Source: Bombus terrestris (lineage: Eukaryota > Arthropoda > Insecta > Hymenoptera > Apidae). From it: DNA of 64,000 nt. This document shows positions 28,601 to 42,560 of the stretch, piece after piece; the first letter of the stretch is position 1; each line of letters begins with the position of its first letter. The DNA lies in contig NW_025963601.1 of assembly GCF_910591885.1 (NCBI RefSeq), positions 124,001 through 188,000 of the forward strand, read 5' to 3'. The position numbers and the translations under genes were made by a program. The notes beneath the pieces were generated by a model. The model was not told where the DNA came from. It worked only from the letters and a program-made list of their open reading frames with translations, and did not search any database.

Positions 28601-30330
28601 CATGGAACAACGTGGGACAACGTGGGACACCGTTGGACATCGTTGGACATCGTTGGACACCGTGGGACAACGTGGGACAACGTGGGACAACGTGGGACAA
28701 CGTCGGACAACGTGGGACAACGTGGGACAACGTGGGACAACGTGGGACAACGTGGGACAACGTGGGACAACGTGGGACAACGTGGGACAACGTGGGACAA
28801 CGTGGGACATCGTTGGACACCGTTGGACACCGTGGGACAACGTGGGACAACGTGGGACAACGTGGGACAACGTGGGACAACGTGGGACAACGTGGGACAA
28901 CGTGGGACAACGTGGGACAACGTGGGACAACGTGGGACAACGTGGGACAACGTGGGACACCGTTGGACATCGTTGGACAACGTGGGACAACGTGGGACAA
29001 CGTGGGACAACGTGGGACAACGTGGGACACCGTTGGACACCGTTGGACATCGTTGGACACCGTGGGACAACGTGGGACAACGTGGGACAACGTGGGACAA
29101 CGTGGGACAACGTGGGACAACGTGGGACAACGTGGGACAACGTGGGACAACGTGGGACAACGTGGGACATCGTGGGACAACGTGGGACAACGTGGGACAA
29201 CGTGGGACAACGTGGGACATCGTGGGACAACGTGGGACAACGTGGGACAACGTGGGACACCGTGGGACACCGTTGGACACCGTTGGACACCGTTGGACAT
29301 CGTTGGACACCGTGGGACAACGTGGGACAACGTGGGACAACGTGGGAAACCATGGAACAACGTGGGACAACGTGGGACACCGTTGGACATCGTTGGACAT
29401 CGTTGGACACCGTGGGACAACGTGGGACAACGTGGGAAAACGTGGGACAACGTGGGACACCGTTGGACATCGCTGGACACCGTTGGACATCGTTGGACAC
29501 AGTGGGACAACGTGGGACAACGTGGGACAACGTGGGACAACGTGGGACAACGTGGGACAACGTGGGACAACGTGGGACAACGTGGGACAACGTGGGACAA
29601 CGTGGGACAACGTGGGACTACGTGGGACATCGTGGGACAACGTGGGACAACGTGGGACAACGTGGGACAACGTGGGACATCGTTGGACACCGTTGGACAC
29701 CGTGGGACAACGTGGGACAACGTGGGACAACGTGGGACAACGTGGGACAACGTGGGACAACGTGGGACAACGTGGGACAACGTGGGACATCGTGGGACAA
29801 CGTGGGACAACGTGGGACAACGTGGGACATCGTGGGACAACGTGGGACAACGTGGGACAACGTGGGACAACGTGGGACATCGTGGGACAACGTGGGACAA
29901 CGTGGGACAACGTGGGACATCGTGGGACAACGTGGGACAACGTGGGACAACGTGGGACAACGTGGGACAACGTGGGACACCGTTGGACACCGTTGGACAC
30001 CGTTGGACACCGTTGGACATCGTTGGACACCGTGGGACAACGTGGGACAACGTGGGACAACGTGGGAAACCATGGAACAACGTGGGACAACGTGGGACAC
30101 CGTTGGACATCGTTGGACATCGTTGGACACCGTGGGACAACGTGGGACAACGTGGGACAACGTGGGACAACGTCGGACAACGTGGGACAACGTGGGACAA
30201 CGTGGGACAACGTGGGACAACGTGGGACAACGTGGGACAACGTGGGACAACGTGGGACAACGTGGGACAACGTGGGACATCGTGGGACAACGTGGGACAA
30301 CGTGGGACAACGTGGGACAACGTGGGACAT
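28601..30330 (+). repeat. 1.7-kb duplicated segment, first copy (partner 42,561-44,310)
   Basis: K at 28599, 29349 and 30069 pairs with 42559, 43329 and 44049. The gggaa unit 29429 pairs with 43409, atcgctggac 29469 with 43449, and tacgtgggac 29619 with 43599. The offset is 13,960-13,980 bp. A third, less exact relative lies near 61.1-62.8 kb (K 61926, tacgtgggac 62196). Confidence 0.87.
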
Positions 30331-30510
30331 CGTTGGACACCGTTGGACACCGTGGGACAACGTGGGACAACGTGGGACAACGTGGGACAATGTGGGACAA
30401 CGTGGGACAACGTGGGACAACGTGGGACAACGTGGGACAACGTGGGACAACGTGGGACAACGTGGGACAACGTGGGACAACGTGGGACAACGTGGGACAA
30501 CGTGGGACAA

Positions 30511-33500
30511 CGTCGGACACCGTTGGACACCGTGGGACACCGTTGGACACCGTTGGACATCGTTGGACATCGTTGGACATCGTTGGACATCGTTGGACAC
30601 CGTTGGACACCGTTGGACACCGTTGGACATCGTTGGACACCGTGGGACAACGTGGGACAACGTGGGACAACGTGGGACAACGTGGGACAACGTGGGACAA
30701 CGTGGGACATCGTGGGACAACGTGGGACAACGTGGGACAACGTGGGACAACGTGGGACATCGTGGGACAACGTGGGACAACGTGGGACAACGTGGGACAT
30801 CGTGGGACAACGTGGGACAACGTGGGACATCGTGGGACAACGTGGGACAACGTGGGACACCGTTGGACACCGTTGGACATCGTTGGACACCGTGGGACAA
30901 CGTGGGACAACGTGGGACAACGTGGGACAACGTGGGACATCGTGGGACAACGTGGGACAACGTGGGACAACGTGGGACAACGTGGGACAACGTGGGACAA
31001 CGTGGGACAACGTGGGACAACGTGGGACAACGTGGGACAACGTGGGACAACGTGGGACAACGTGGGACACCGTTGGACACCGTGGGACACCGTTGGACAC
31101 CGTTGGACATCGTTGGACACCGTGGGACAACGTGGGACAACGTGGGACAACGTGGGACAACGTGGGACATCGTGGGACAACGTGGGACAACGTGGGACAA
31201 CGTGGGACAACGTGGGACATCGTGGGACAACGTGGGACAACGTGGGACAACGTGGGACATCGTGGGACAACGTGGGACAACGTGGGACAACGTGGGACAA
31301 AGTGGGACAACGTGGGACACCGTTGGACACCGTTGGACACCGTTGGACACCGTTGGACATCGTTGGACACCGTGGGACAACGTGGGACAACGTGGGACAA
31401 CGTGGGACAACGTGGGAAACCATGGAACAACGTGGGACAACGTGGGACACCGTTGGACATCGTTGGACATCGTTGGACACCGTGGGACAACGTGGGACAA
31501 CGTGGGACAACGTGGGACAACGTCGGACAACGTGGGACAACGTGGGACATCGTGGGACAACGTGGGACAACGTGGGACAACGTGGGACAACGTGGGACAA
31601 CGTGGGACACCGTTGGACACCGTGGGACACCGTTGGACACCGTTGGACATCGTTGGACACCGTGGGACAACGTGGGACAACGTGGGACAACGTGGGACAA
31701 CGTGGGACATCGTGGGACAACGTGGGACAACGTGGGACAACGTGGGACAACGTGGGACAACGTGGGACAACGTGGGACAACGTGGGACAACGTGGGACAA
31801 CGTGGGACAACGTGGGACAACGTGGGACAACGTGGGACAACGTGGGACAACGTGGGACAACGTGGGACAACGTGGGACAACGTGGGACAACGTCGGACAC
31901 CGTTGGACACCGTGGGACACCGTTGGACACCGTTGGACATCGTTGGACATCGTTGGACATCGTTGGACATCGTTGGACACCGTTGGACACCGTTGGACAC
32001 CGTTGGACATCGTTGGACACCGTGGGACAACGTGGGACAACGTGGGACAACGTGGGACAACGTGGGACAACGTGGGACAACGTGGGACATCGTGGGACAA
32101 CGTGGGACAACGTGGGACAACGTGGGACAACGTGGGACATCGTGGGACAACGTGGGACAACGTGGGACAACGTGGGACATCGTGGGACAACGTGGGACAA
32201 CGTGGGACATCGTGGGACAACGTGGGACAACGTGGGACACCGTTGGACACCGTTGGACATCGTTGGACACCGTGGGACAACGTGGGACAACGTGGGACAA
32301 CGTGGGACAACGTGGGACATCGTGGGACAACGTGGGACAACGTGGGACAACGTGGGACAACGTGGGACAACGTGGGACAACGTGGGACAACGTGGGACAA
32401 CGTGGGACAACGTGGGACAACGTGGGACAACGTGGGACAACGTGGGACACCGTTGGACACCGTGGGACACCGTTGGACACCGTTGGACATCGTTGGACAC
32501 CGTGGGACAACGTGGGACAACGTGGGACAACGTGGGACAACGTGGGACAACGTGGGACAACGTGGGACATCGTGGGACAACGTGGGACAACGTGGGACAA
32601 CGTGGGACATCGTGGGACAACGTGGGACAACGTGGGACAACGTGGGACAAAGTGGGACAACGTGGGACACCGTTGGACACCGTTGGACACCGTTGGACAC
32701 CGTTGGACATCGTTGGACACCGTGGGACAACGTGGGACAACGTGGGACAACGTGGGACAACGTGGGAAACCATGGAACAACGTGGGACAACGTGGGACAC
32801 CGTTGGACATCGTTGGACATCGTTGGACACCGTGGGACAACGTGGGACAACGTGGGACAACGTGGGACAACGTCGGACAACGTGGGACAACGTGGGACAT
32901 CGTGGGACAACGTGGGACAACGTGGGACAACGTGGGACAACGTGGGACAACGTGGGACACCGTTGGACACCGTGGGACACCGTTGGACACCGTTGGACAT
33001 CGTTGGACACCGTGGGACAACGTGGGACAACGTGGGACAACGTGGGACAACGTGGGACATCGTGGGACAACGTGGGACAACGTGGGACAACGTGGGACAA
33101 CGTGGGACAACGTGGGACAACGTGGGACAACGTGGGACAACGTGGGACAACGTGGGACAACGTGGGACAACGTGGGACAACGTGGGACAACGTGGGACAA
33201 CGTGGGACAACGTGGGACAACGTGGGACAACGTGGGACAACGTCGGACACCGTTGGACACCGTGGGACACCGTTGGACACCGTTGGACATCGTTGGACAT
33301 CGTTGGACATCGTTGGACATCGTTGGACACCGTTGGACACCGTTGGACACCGTTGGACATCGTTGGACACCGTGGGACAACGTGGGACAACGTGGGACAA
33401 CGTGGGACAACGTGGGACAACGTGGGACAACGTGGGACATCGTGGGACAACGTGGGACAACGTGGGACAACGTGGGACAACGTGGGACATCGTGGGACAA

Positions 33501-34140
33501 CGTGGGACAACGTGGGACAACGTGGGACATCGTGGGACAACGTGGGACAACGTGGGACATCGTGGGACAACGTGGGACAACGTGGGACACCGTTGGACAC
33601 CGTTGGACATCGTTGGACACCGTGGGACAACGTGGGACAACGTGGGACAACGTGGGACAACGTGGGACATCGTGGGACAACGTGGGACAACGTGGGACAA
33701 CGTGGGACAACGTGGGACAACGTGGGACAACGTGGGACAACGTGGGACAACGTGGGACAACGTGGGACAACGTGGGACAACGTGGGACAACGTGGGACAC
33801 CGTTGGACACCGTGGGACACCGTTGGACAACGTGGGACAACGTTGGACACCGTGGGACAACGTGGGACAACGTGGGACAACGTGGGACAACGTGGGACAT
33901 CGTGGGACAACGTGGGACATCGTGGGACAACGTGGGACAACGTGGGACAACGTGGGACATCGTGGGACAACGTGGGACAACGTGGGACAACGTGGGACAA
34001 CGTGGGACAACGTGGGACAACGTGGGACACCGTTGGACACCGTTGGACACCGTTGGACATCGTTGGACACCGTGGGACAACGTGGGACAACGTGGGACAA
34101 CGTGGGACAACGTGGGAAACCATGGAACAACGTGGGACAA
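30511..34140 (+). repeat. 1,350-bp higher-order tandem repeat, about 2.7 copies
   Basis: A cgtcggac unit followed by U2 marks 30,511, 31,891 and 33,241 (spacings 1,380 and 1,350). K units at 31419, 32769 and 34119 are spaced exactly 1,350 bp, as is 30069 to 31419. Each copy holds the same sequence of clusters, including four consecutive U3, an aaagtgggac (31,299 and 32,649) and a K cassette. The first copy is three units longer, and the third changes near 33.8 kb, where U1 and aacgttggac replace the expected cluster. The period equals 135 units. Confidence 0.9.
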
Positions 34141-35040
34141 CGTGGGACACCGTTGGACATCGTTGGACATCGTTGGACACCGTGGGACAACGTGGGACAA
34201 CGTGGGACAACGTGGGACAACGTCGGACAACGTGGGACAACGTGGGACATCGTGGGACAACGTGGGACAACGTGGGACAACGTGGGACAACGTGGGACAA
34301 CGTGGGACACCGTTGGACACCGTGGGACACCGTTGGACACCGTTGGACATCGTTGGACACCGTGGGACAACGTGGGACAACGTGGGACAACGTGGGACAA
34401 CGTGGGACATCGTGGGACAACGTGGGACAACGTGGGACAACGTGGGACAACGTGGGACATCGTGGGACAACGTGGGACAACGTGGGACAACGTGGGACAA
34501 CGTGGGACAACGTGGGACAACGTGGGACAACGTGGGACATCGTGGGACAACGTGGGACAACGTGGGACAACGTGGGACATCGTGGGACAACGTGGGACAA
34601 CGTGGGACAACGTGGGACAACGTGGGACAACGTGGGACACCGTTGGACACCGTTGGACACCGTTGGACACCGTTGGACATCGTTGGACACCGTGGGACAA
34701 CGTGGGACAACGTGGGACAACGTGGGAAACCATGGAACAACGTGGGACAACGTGGGACACCGTTGGACATCGTTGGACATCGTTGGACACCGTGGGACAA
34801 CGTGGGACAACGTGGGACAACGTGGGACAACGTCGGACAACGTGGGACAACGTGGGACAACGTGGGACAACGTGGGACAACGTGGGACAACGTGGGACAA
34901 CGTGGGACAACGTGGGACAACGTGGGACAACGTGGGACATCGTGGGACAACGTGGGACAACGTGGGACAACGTGGGACAACGTGGGACATCGTTGGACAC
35001 CGTTGGACACCGTGGGACAACGTGGGACAACGTGGGACAA

Positions 35041-35480
35041 CGTGGGACATCGTTGGACACCGTTGGACATCGTTGGACACCGTTGGACATCGTTGGACAT
35101 CGTTGGACATCGTGGGACACCGTTGGACATCGTTGGACATCGTTGGACACCGTGGGACAACGTGGGACAACGTGGGACAACGTGGGAAACCATGGAACAA
35201 CGTGGGACACCGTTGGCCATCGTTGGACATCGTTGGACACCGTGGGACACCGTTGGACACCGTTGGACACCGTTGGACATCGTTGGACATCGTTGGACAT
35301 CGTGGGACACCGTTGGACATCGTTGGACATCGTTGGACACCGTTGGACATCGTTGGACACCGTTGGACATCGTTGGACATCGTTGGACATCGTGGGACAC
35401 CGTTGGACATCGTTGGACATCGTTGGACACCGTGGGACAACGTGGGACAACGTGGGACAACGTGGGAAACCATGGAACAA
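35041..35480 (+). repeat. U2/U3-rich island (partner 46,241-46,680)
   Basis: About 400 bp is dominated by U2, U3 and U5, with K at 35189 and 35469. It matches 46,241-46,680 at an offset of 11,200 bp. A private cgttggccat variant lies at 35,211, and the partner has a private tgttggac at 46,511. Confidence 0.88.
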
Positions 35481-37728
35481 CGTGGGACAACGTGGGACAC
35501 CGTTGGACATCGTTGGACAACGTGGGACAACGTGGGACAACGTGGGACAACGTGGGACAACGTGGGACAACGTGGGACACCGTTGGACACCGTGGGACAC
35601 CGTTGGACACCGTTGGACATCGTTGGACACCGTGGGACAACGTGGGACAACGTGGGACAACGTGGGACAACGTGGGACAACGTGGGACAACGTGGGACAA
35701 CGTGGGACAACGTGGGACAACGTGGGACAACGTGGGACAACGTGGGACAACGTGGGACAACGTGGGACAACGTGGGACAACGTGGGACAACGTGGGACAC
35801 CGTTGGACACCGTGGGACACCGTTGGACACCGTTGGACATCGTTGGACATCGTTGGACATCGTTGGACATCGTTGGACACCGTTGGACACCGTTGGACAC
35901 CGTTGGACATCGTTGGACACCGTGGGACAACGTGGGACAACGTGGGACAACGTGGGACAACGTGGGACAACGTGGGACAACGTGGGACAACGTGGGACAA
36001 CGTGGGACATCGTGGGACAACGTGGGACAACGTGGGACAACGTGGGACAACGTGGGACATCGTGGGACAACGTGGGACAACGTGGGACAACGTGGGACAT
36101 CGTGGGACAACGTGGGACAACGTGGGACATCGTGGGACAACGTGGGACAACGTGGGACACCGTTGGACACCGTTGGACACCGTTGGACATCGTTGGACAC
36201 CGTGGGACAACGTGGGACAACGTGGGACAACGTGGGACAACGTGGGACATCGTGGGACAACGTGGGACAACGTGGGACAACGTGGGACAACGTGGGACAA
36301 CGTGGGACAACGTGGGACAACGTGGGACAACGTGGGACACCGTTGGACACCGTGGGACACCGTTGGACACCGTTGGACATCGTTGGACACCGTGGGACAA
36401 CGTGGGACAACGTGGGACAACGTGGGACAACGTGGGACATCGTGGGACAACGTGGGACAACGTGGGACAACGTGGGACAACGTGGGACATCGTGGGACAA
36501 CGTGGGACAACGTGGGACAACGTGGGACATCGTGGGACAACGTGGGACAACGTGGGACAACGTGGGACAAAGTGGGACAACGTGGGACACAGTTGGACAC
36601 CGTTGGACACCGTTGGACACCGTTGGACATCGTTGGACACCGTGGGACAACGTGGGACAACGTGGGACAACGTGGGAAACCATGGAACAACGTGGGACAA
36701 CGTGGGACACCGTTGGACATCGTTGGACATCGTTGGACACCGTGGGACAACGTGGGACATCGTGGGACAACGTGGGACAACGTGGGACAACGTGGGACAA
36801 CGTGGGACATCGTGGGACAACGTGGGACAACGTGGGACAACGTGGGACATCGTTGGACATCGTTGGACACCGTGGGACAACGTTGGACATCGTTGGACAT
36901 CGTTGGACATCGTTGGACATCGTTGGACACCGTTGGACACCGTTGGACACCGTTGGACATCGTTGGACACCGTGGGACAACGTGGGACAACGTGGGACAA
37001 CGTGGGACAACGTGGGACAACGTGGGACAACGTGGGACAACGTGGGACAACGTGGGACATCGTGGGACAACGTGGGACAACGTGGGACAACGTGGGACAA
37101 CGTGGGACATCGTGGGACAACGTGGGACAACGTGGGACAACGTGGGACATCGTGGGACAACGTGGGACAACGTGGGACATCGTGGGACAACGTGGGACAA
37201 CGTGGGACACCGTTGGACACCGTTGGACACCGTGGGACATCGTTGGACACCGTGGGACAACGTGGGACAACGTGGGACAACGTGGGACAACGTGGGACAT
37301 CGTGGGACAACGTGGGACAACGTGGGACAACGTGGGACAACGTGGGACAACGTGGGACAACGTGGGACAACGTGGGACAACGTGGGACACCGTTGGACAC
37401 CGTGGGACACCGTTGGACACCGTTGGACATCGTTGGACACCGTGGGACAACGTGGGACAACGTGGGACAACGTGGGACAACGTGGGACATCGTGGGACAA
37501 CGTGGGACAACGTGGGACAACGTGGGACAACGTGGGACATCGTGGGACAACGTGGGACAACGTGGGACAACGTGGGACACCGTGGGACAACGTGGGACAA
37601 CGTGGGACAACGTGGGACAAAGTGGGACAACGTGGGACACAGTTGGACACCGTTGGACACCGTTGGACACCGTTGGACATCGTTGGACACCGTGGGACAA
37701 CGTGGGACAACGTGGGACAACGTGGGAA

Positions 37729-38198
37729 ACCATGGAACAACGTGGGACAACGTGGGACACCGTTGGACATCGTTGGACATCGTTGGACACCGTGGGACAA
37801 CGTGGGACATCGTGGGACAACGTGGGACAACGTGGGACAACGTGGGACAACGTGGGACATCGTGGGACAACGTGGGACAACGTGGGACAACGTGGGACAT
37901 CGTTGGACATCGTTGGACACCGTGGGACAACGTGGGACAACGTGGGACCACGTGGGACAACGTGGGACAACGTGGGACAACGTGGGACAACTTGGGACAA
38001 CGTGGGACAACGTGGGACAACGTGGGACAACGTGGGACATCGTGGGACAACGTGGGACAACGTGGAACAACGTGGGACAACGTGGGACAACGTGGGACAC
38101 CGTTGGACATCGTTGGACACCGTGGGACACCGTGGGACAACGTGGGACAACGTGGGACAACGTGGGACAACGTGGGACAACGTGGGAAACCATGGAAC
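37729..38198 (+). repeat. Double-K module, hybrid copy 5
   Basis: The right half matches the other double-K modules: cacgtgggac 37949, aacttgggac 37989, aacgtggaac 38059, K 38189, cacgtgggac 38259. The left half after the K at 37729 instead has U2-U3-U3-U4 and two U5 units, as in other K cassettes. That moves the first cacgtgggac to +220. The composition suggests recombination between two cassette types. Confidence 0.85.
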
Positions 38199-38580
38199 AA
38201 CGTGGGACAACGTGGGACACCGTTGGACATCGTTGGACAACGTGGGACAACGTGGGACCACGTGGGACAACGTGGGAAAACGTGGGACAACGTGGGACAC
38301 CGTTGGACACCGTGGGACACCGTTGGACACCGTTGGACATCGTTGGACACCGTGGGACAACGTGGGACAACGTGGGACAACGTGGGACAAAGTGGGACAA
38401 CGTGGGACAACGTGGGACAACGTGGGACAACGTGGGACAACGTGGGACAACGTGGGACAACGTGGGACAACGTGGGACACCGTTGGACAACGTGGGACAC
38501 CGTTGGACATCGTTGGACACCGTGGGACAACGTGGGACAACGTGGGACAACGTGGGACAACGTGGGACACCGTTGGACAT

Positions 38581-39000
38581 CGTTGGACATCGTTGGACAC
38601 CGTGGGACAACGTTGGACATCGTTGGACATCGTTGGACATCGTTGGACATCGTTGGACACCGTTGGACACCGTTGGACACCGTTGGACATCGTTGGACAC
38701 CGTGGGACAACGTGGGACAACGTGGGACAACGTGGGACAACGTGGGACAACGTGGGACAACGTGGGACAACGTGGGACAACGTGGGACATCGTGGGACAT
38801 CGTTGGACACCGTGGGACAACGTTGGACATCGTTGGACATCGTTGGACATCGTTGGACATCGTTGGACACCGTTGGACACCGTTGGACACCGTTGGACAT
38901 CGTTGGACACCGTGGGACAACGTGGGACAACGTGGGACAACGTGGGACAACGTGGGACAACGTGGGACAACGTGGGACAACGTGGGACAACGTGGGACAT
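38581..39000 (+). repeat. 210-bp tandem duplication (2 copies)
   Basis: Bases 38,591-38,790 recur at 38,801-39,000: U2, U4 and a rare aacgttggac are followed by a U3 run, a U2 run, U3, U4 and then U1 units ending in U5. An earlier relative of the same cluster begins near 36,861. The period is 21 units. Confidence 0.87.
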
Positions 39001-39668
39001 CGTGGGACAACGTGGGACAACGTGGGACAACGTGGGACAACGTGGGACATCGTGGGACAACGTGGGACAACGTGGGACAACGTGGGACATCGTGGGACAA
39101 CGTGGGACAACGTGGGACATCGTGGGACAACGTGGGACAACGTGGGACACCGTTGGACACCGTTGGACACCGTTGGACATCGTTGGACACCGTGGGACAA
39201 CGTGGGACAACGTGGGACAACGTGGGACAACGTGGGACATCGTGGGACAACGTGGGACAACGTGGGACAACGTGGGACAACGTGGGACAACGTGGGACAA
39301 CGTGGGACAACGTGGGACAACGTGGGACACCGTTGGACACCGTGGGACACCGTTGGACACCGTTGGACATCGTTGGACACCGTGGGACAACGTGGGACAA
39401 CGTGGGACAACGTGGGACAACGTGGGACATCGTGGGACAACGTGGGACAACGTGGGACAACGTGGGACAACGTGGGACATCGTGGGACAACGTGGGACAA
39501 CGTGGGACAACGTGGGACATCGTGGGACAACGTGGGACAACGTGGGACAACGTGGGACAAAGTGGGACAACGTGGGACACAGTTGGACACCGTTGGACAC
39601 CGTTGGACACCGTTGGACATCGTTGGACACCGTGGGACAACGTGGGACAACGTGGGACAACGTGGGAA

Positions 39669-40128
39669 ACCATGGAACAACGTGGGACAACGTGGGACAC
39701 CGTTGGACATCGTTGGACATCGTTGGACACCGTGGGACAACGTGGGACATCGTGGGACAACGTGGGACAACGTGGGACAACGTGGGACAACGTGGGACAC
39801 CGTGGGACAACGTGGGACAACGTGGGACAACGTGGGACATCGTTGGACATCGTTGGACACCGTGGGACAACGTGGGACAACGTGGGACCACGTGGGACAA
39901 CGTGGGACAACGTGGGACAACGTGGGACAACTTGGGACAACGTGGGACAACGTGGGACAACGTGGGACATCGTGGGACAACGTGGGACAACGTGGAACAA
40001 CGTGGGACAACGTGGGACAACGTGGGACACCGTTGGACATCGTTGGACACCGTGGGACACCGTGGGACAACGTGGGACAACGTGGGACAACGTGGGACAA
40101 CGTGGGACAACGTGGGAAACCATGGAAC
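39669..40128 (+). repeat. Double-K module, hybrid copy 6
   Basis: This has the same hybrid structure as 37,729-38,198: K 39669, cacgtgggac 39889 (+220), aacttgggac 39929, aacgtggaac 39989, K 40119, cacgtgggac 40189 (+70). Sharing the hybrid junction shows that one of these two copies was duplicated from the other after the hybrid formed. After the second cacgtgggac, two successive units end in gggaa. Confidence 0.85.
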
Positions 40129-42560
40129 AACGTGGGACAACGTGGGACACCGTTGGACATCGTGGGACAACGTGGGACAACGTGGGACCACGTGGGAAAA
40201 CGTGGGAAAACGTGGGACAACGTGGGACACCGTTGGACACCGTGGGACACCGTTGGACACCGTTGGACATCGTTGGACACCGTGGGACAACGTGGGACAA
40301 CGTGGGACAACGTGGGACAAAGTGGGACAACGTGGGACAACGTGGGACAACGTGGGACAACGTGGGACAACGTGGGACAACGTGGGACAACGTGGGACAA
40401 CGTGGGACACCGTTGGACAACGTGGGACACCGTTGGACATCGTTGGACACCGTGGGACAACGTGGGACAACGTGGGACAACGTGGGACAACGTGGGACAC
40501 CGTTGGACATCGTTGGACATCGTTGGACATCGTTGGACATCGTTGGACACCGTTGGACACCGTTGGACACCGTTGGACATCGTTGGACACCGTGGGACAA
40601 CGTGGGACAACGTGGGACAACGTGGGACAACGTGGGACAACGTGGGACAACGTGGGACATCGTGGGACAACGTGGGACAACGTGGGACAACGTGGGACAA
40701 CGTGGGACAACGTGGGACACCGTTGGACACCGTGGGACACCGTTGGACACCGTTGGACATCGTTGGACACCGTGGGACAACGTGGGACAACGTGGGACAA
40801 CGTGGGACAACGTGGGACATCGTGGGACAACGTGGGACAACGTGGGACAACGTGGGACAACGTGGGACATCGTGGGACAACGTGGGACAACGTGGGACAA
40901 CGTGGGACATCGTGGGACAACGTGGGACAACGTGGGACAACGTGGGACAAAGTGGGACAACGTGGGACACCGTTGGACACCGTTGGACACCGTTGGACAC
41001 CGTTGGACATCGTTGGACACCGTGGGACAACGTGGGACAACGTGGGAAACCATGGAACAACGTGGGACAACGTGGGACACCGTTGGACATCGTTGGACAT
41101 CGTTGGACACCGTGGGACAACGTGGGACAACGTGGGACAACGTGGGACAACGTCGGACAACGTGGGACAACGTGGGACATCGTGGGACGACGTGGGACAA
41201 CGTGGGACAACGTGGGACAACGTGGGACAACGTGGGACACCGTTGGACACCGTGGGACACCGTTGGACACCGTTGGACATCGTTGGACACCGTGGGACAA
41301 CGTGGGACAACGTGGGACAACGTGGGACAACGTGGGACATCGTGGGACAACGTGGGACAACGTGGGACAACGTGGGACAACGTGGGACATCGTGGGACAA
41401 CGTGGGACAACGTGGGACAACGTGGGACATCGTGGGACAACGTGGGACAACGTGGGACAACGTGGGACAACGTGGGACATCGTGGGACAACGTGGGACAA
41501 CGTGGGACAACGTGGGACATCGTGGGACAACGTGGGACAACGTGGGACAACGTGGGACAACGTGGGACATCGTGGGACAACGTGGGACAACGTGGGACAA
41601 CGTGGGACATCGTGGGACAACGTGGGACACCGTTGGACACCGTTGGACACCGTTGGACACCGTTGGACATCGTTGGACACCGTGGGACAACGTGGGACAA
41701 CGTGGGACAACGTGGGAAACCATGGAACAACGTGGGACAACGTGGGACACCGTTGGACATCGTTGGACATCGTTGGACACCGTGGGACAACGTGGGACAA
41801 CGTGGGACAACGTGGGACAACGTCGGACAACGTGGGACAACGTGGGACAACGTGGGACAACGTGGGACAACGTGGGACAACGTGGGACAACGTGGGACAA
41901 CGTGGGACAACGTGGGACAACGTGGGACATCGTGGGACAATGTGGGACAACGTGGGACAACGTGGGACAACGTGGGACATCGTTGGACACCGTTGGACAC
42001 CGTGGGACAACGTGGGACAACGTGGGACAACGTGGGACAACGTGGGACAACGTGGGACAACGTGGGACAACGTGGGACAACGTGGGACAACGTGGGACAA
42101 CGTGGGACAACGTGGGACAACGTGGGACAACGTGGGACTACGTGGGACATCGTGGGACAACGTGGGACAACGTGGGACAACGTGGGACAACGTGGGACAT
42201 CGTTGGACACCGTTGGACACCGTGGGACAACGTGGGACAACGTGGGACAACGTGGGACAACGTGGGACAACGTGGGACATCGTGGGACAACGTGGGACAA
42301 CGTGGGACAACGTGGGACATCGTGGGACAACGTGGGACAACGTGGGACAACGTGGGACAACGTGGGACATCGTGGGACAACGTGGGACAACGTGGGACAA
42401 CGTGGGACATCGTGGGACAACGTGGGACAACGTGGGACAACGTGGGACAACGTGGGACAACGTGGGACACCGTTGGACACCGTTGGACACCGTTGGACAC
42501 CGTTGGACATCGTTGGACACCGTGGGACAACGTGGGACAACGTGGGACAACGTGGGAAAC

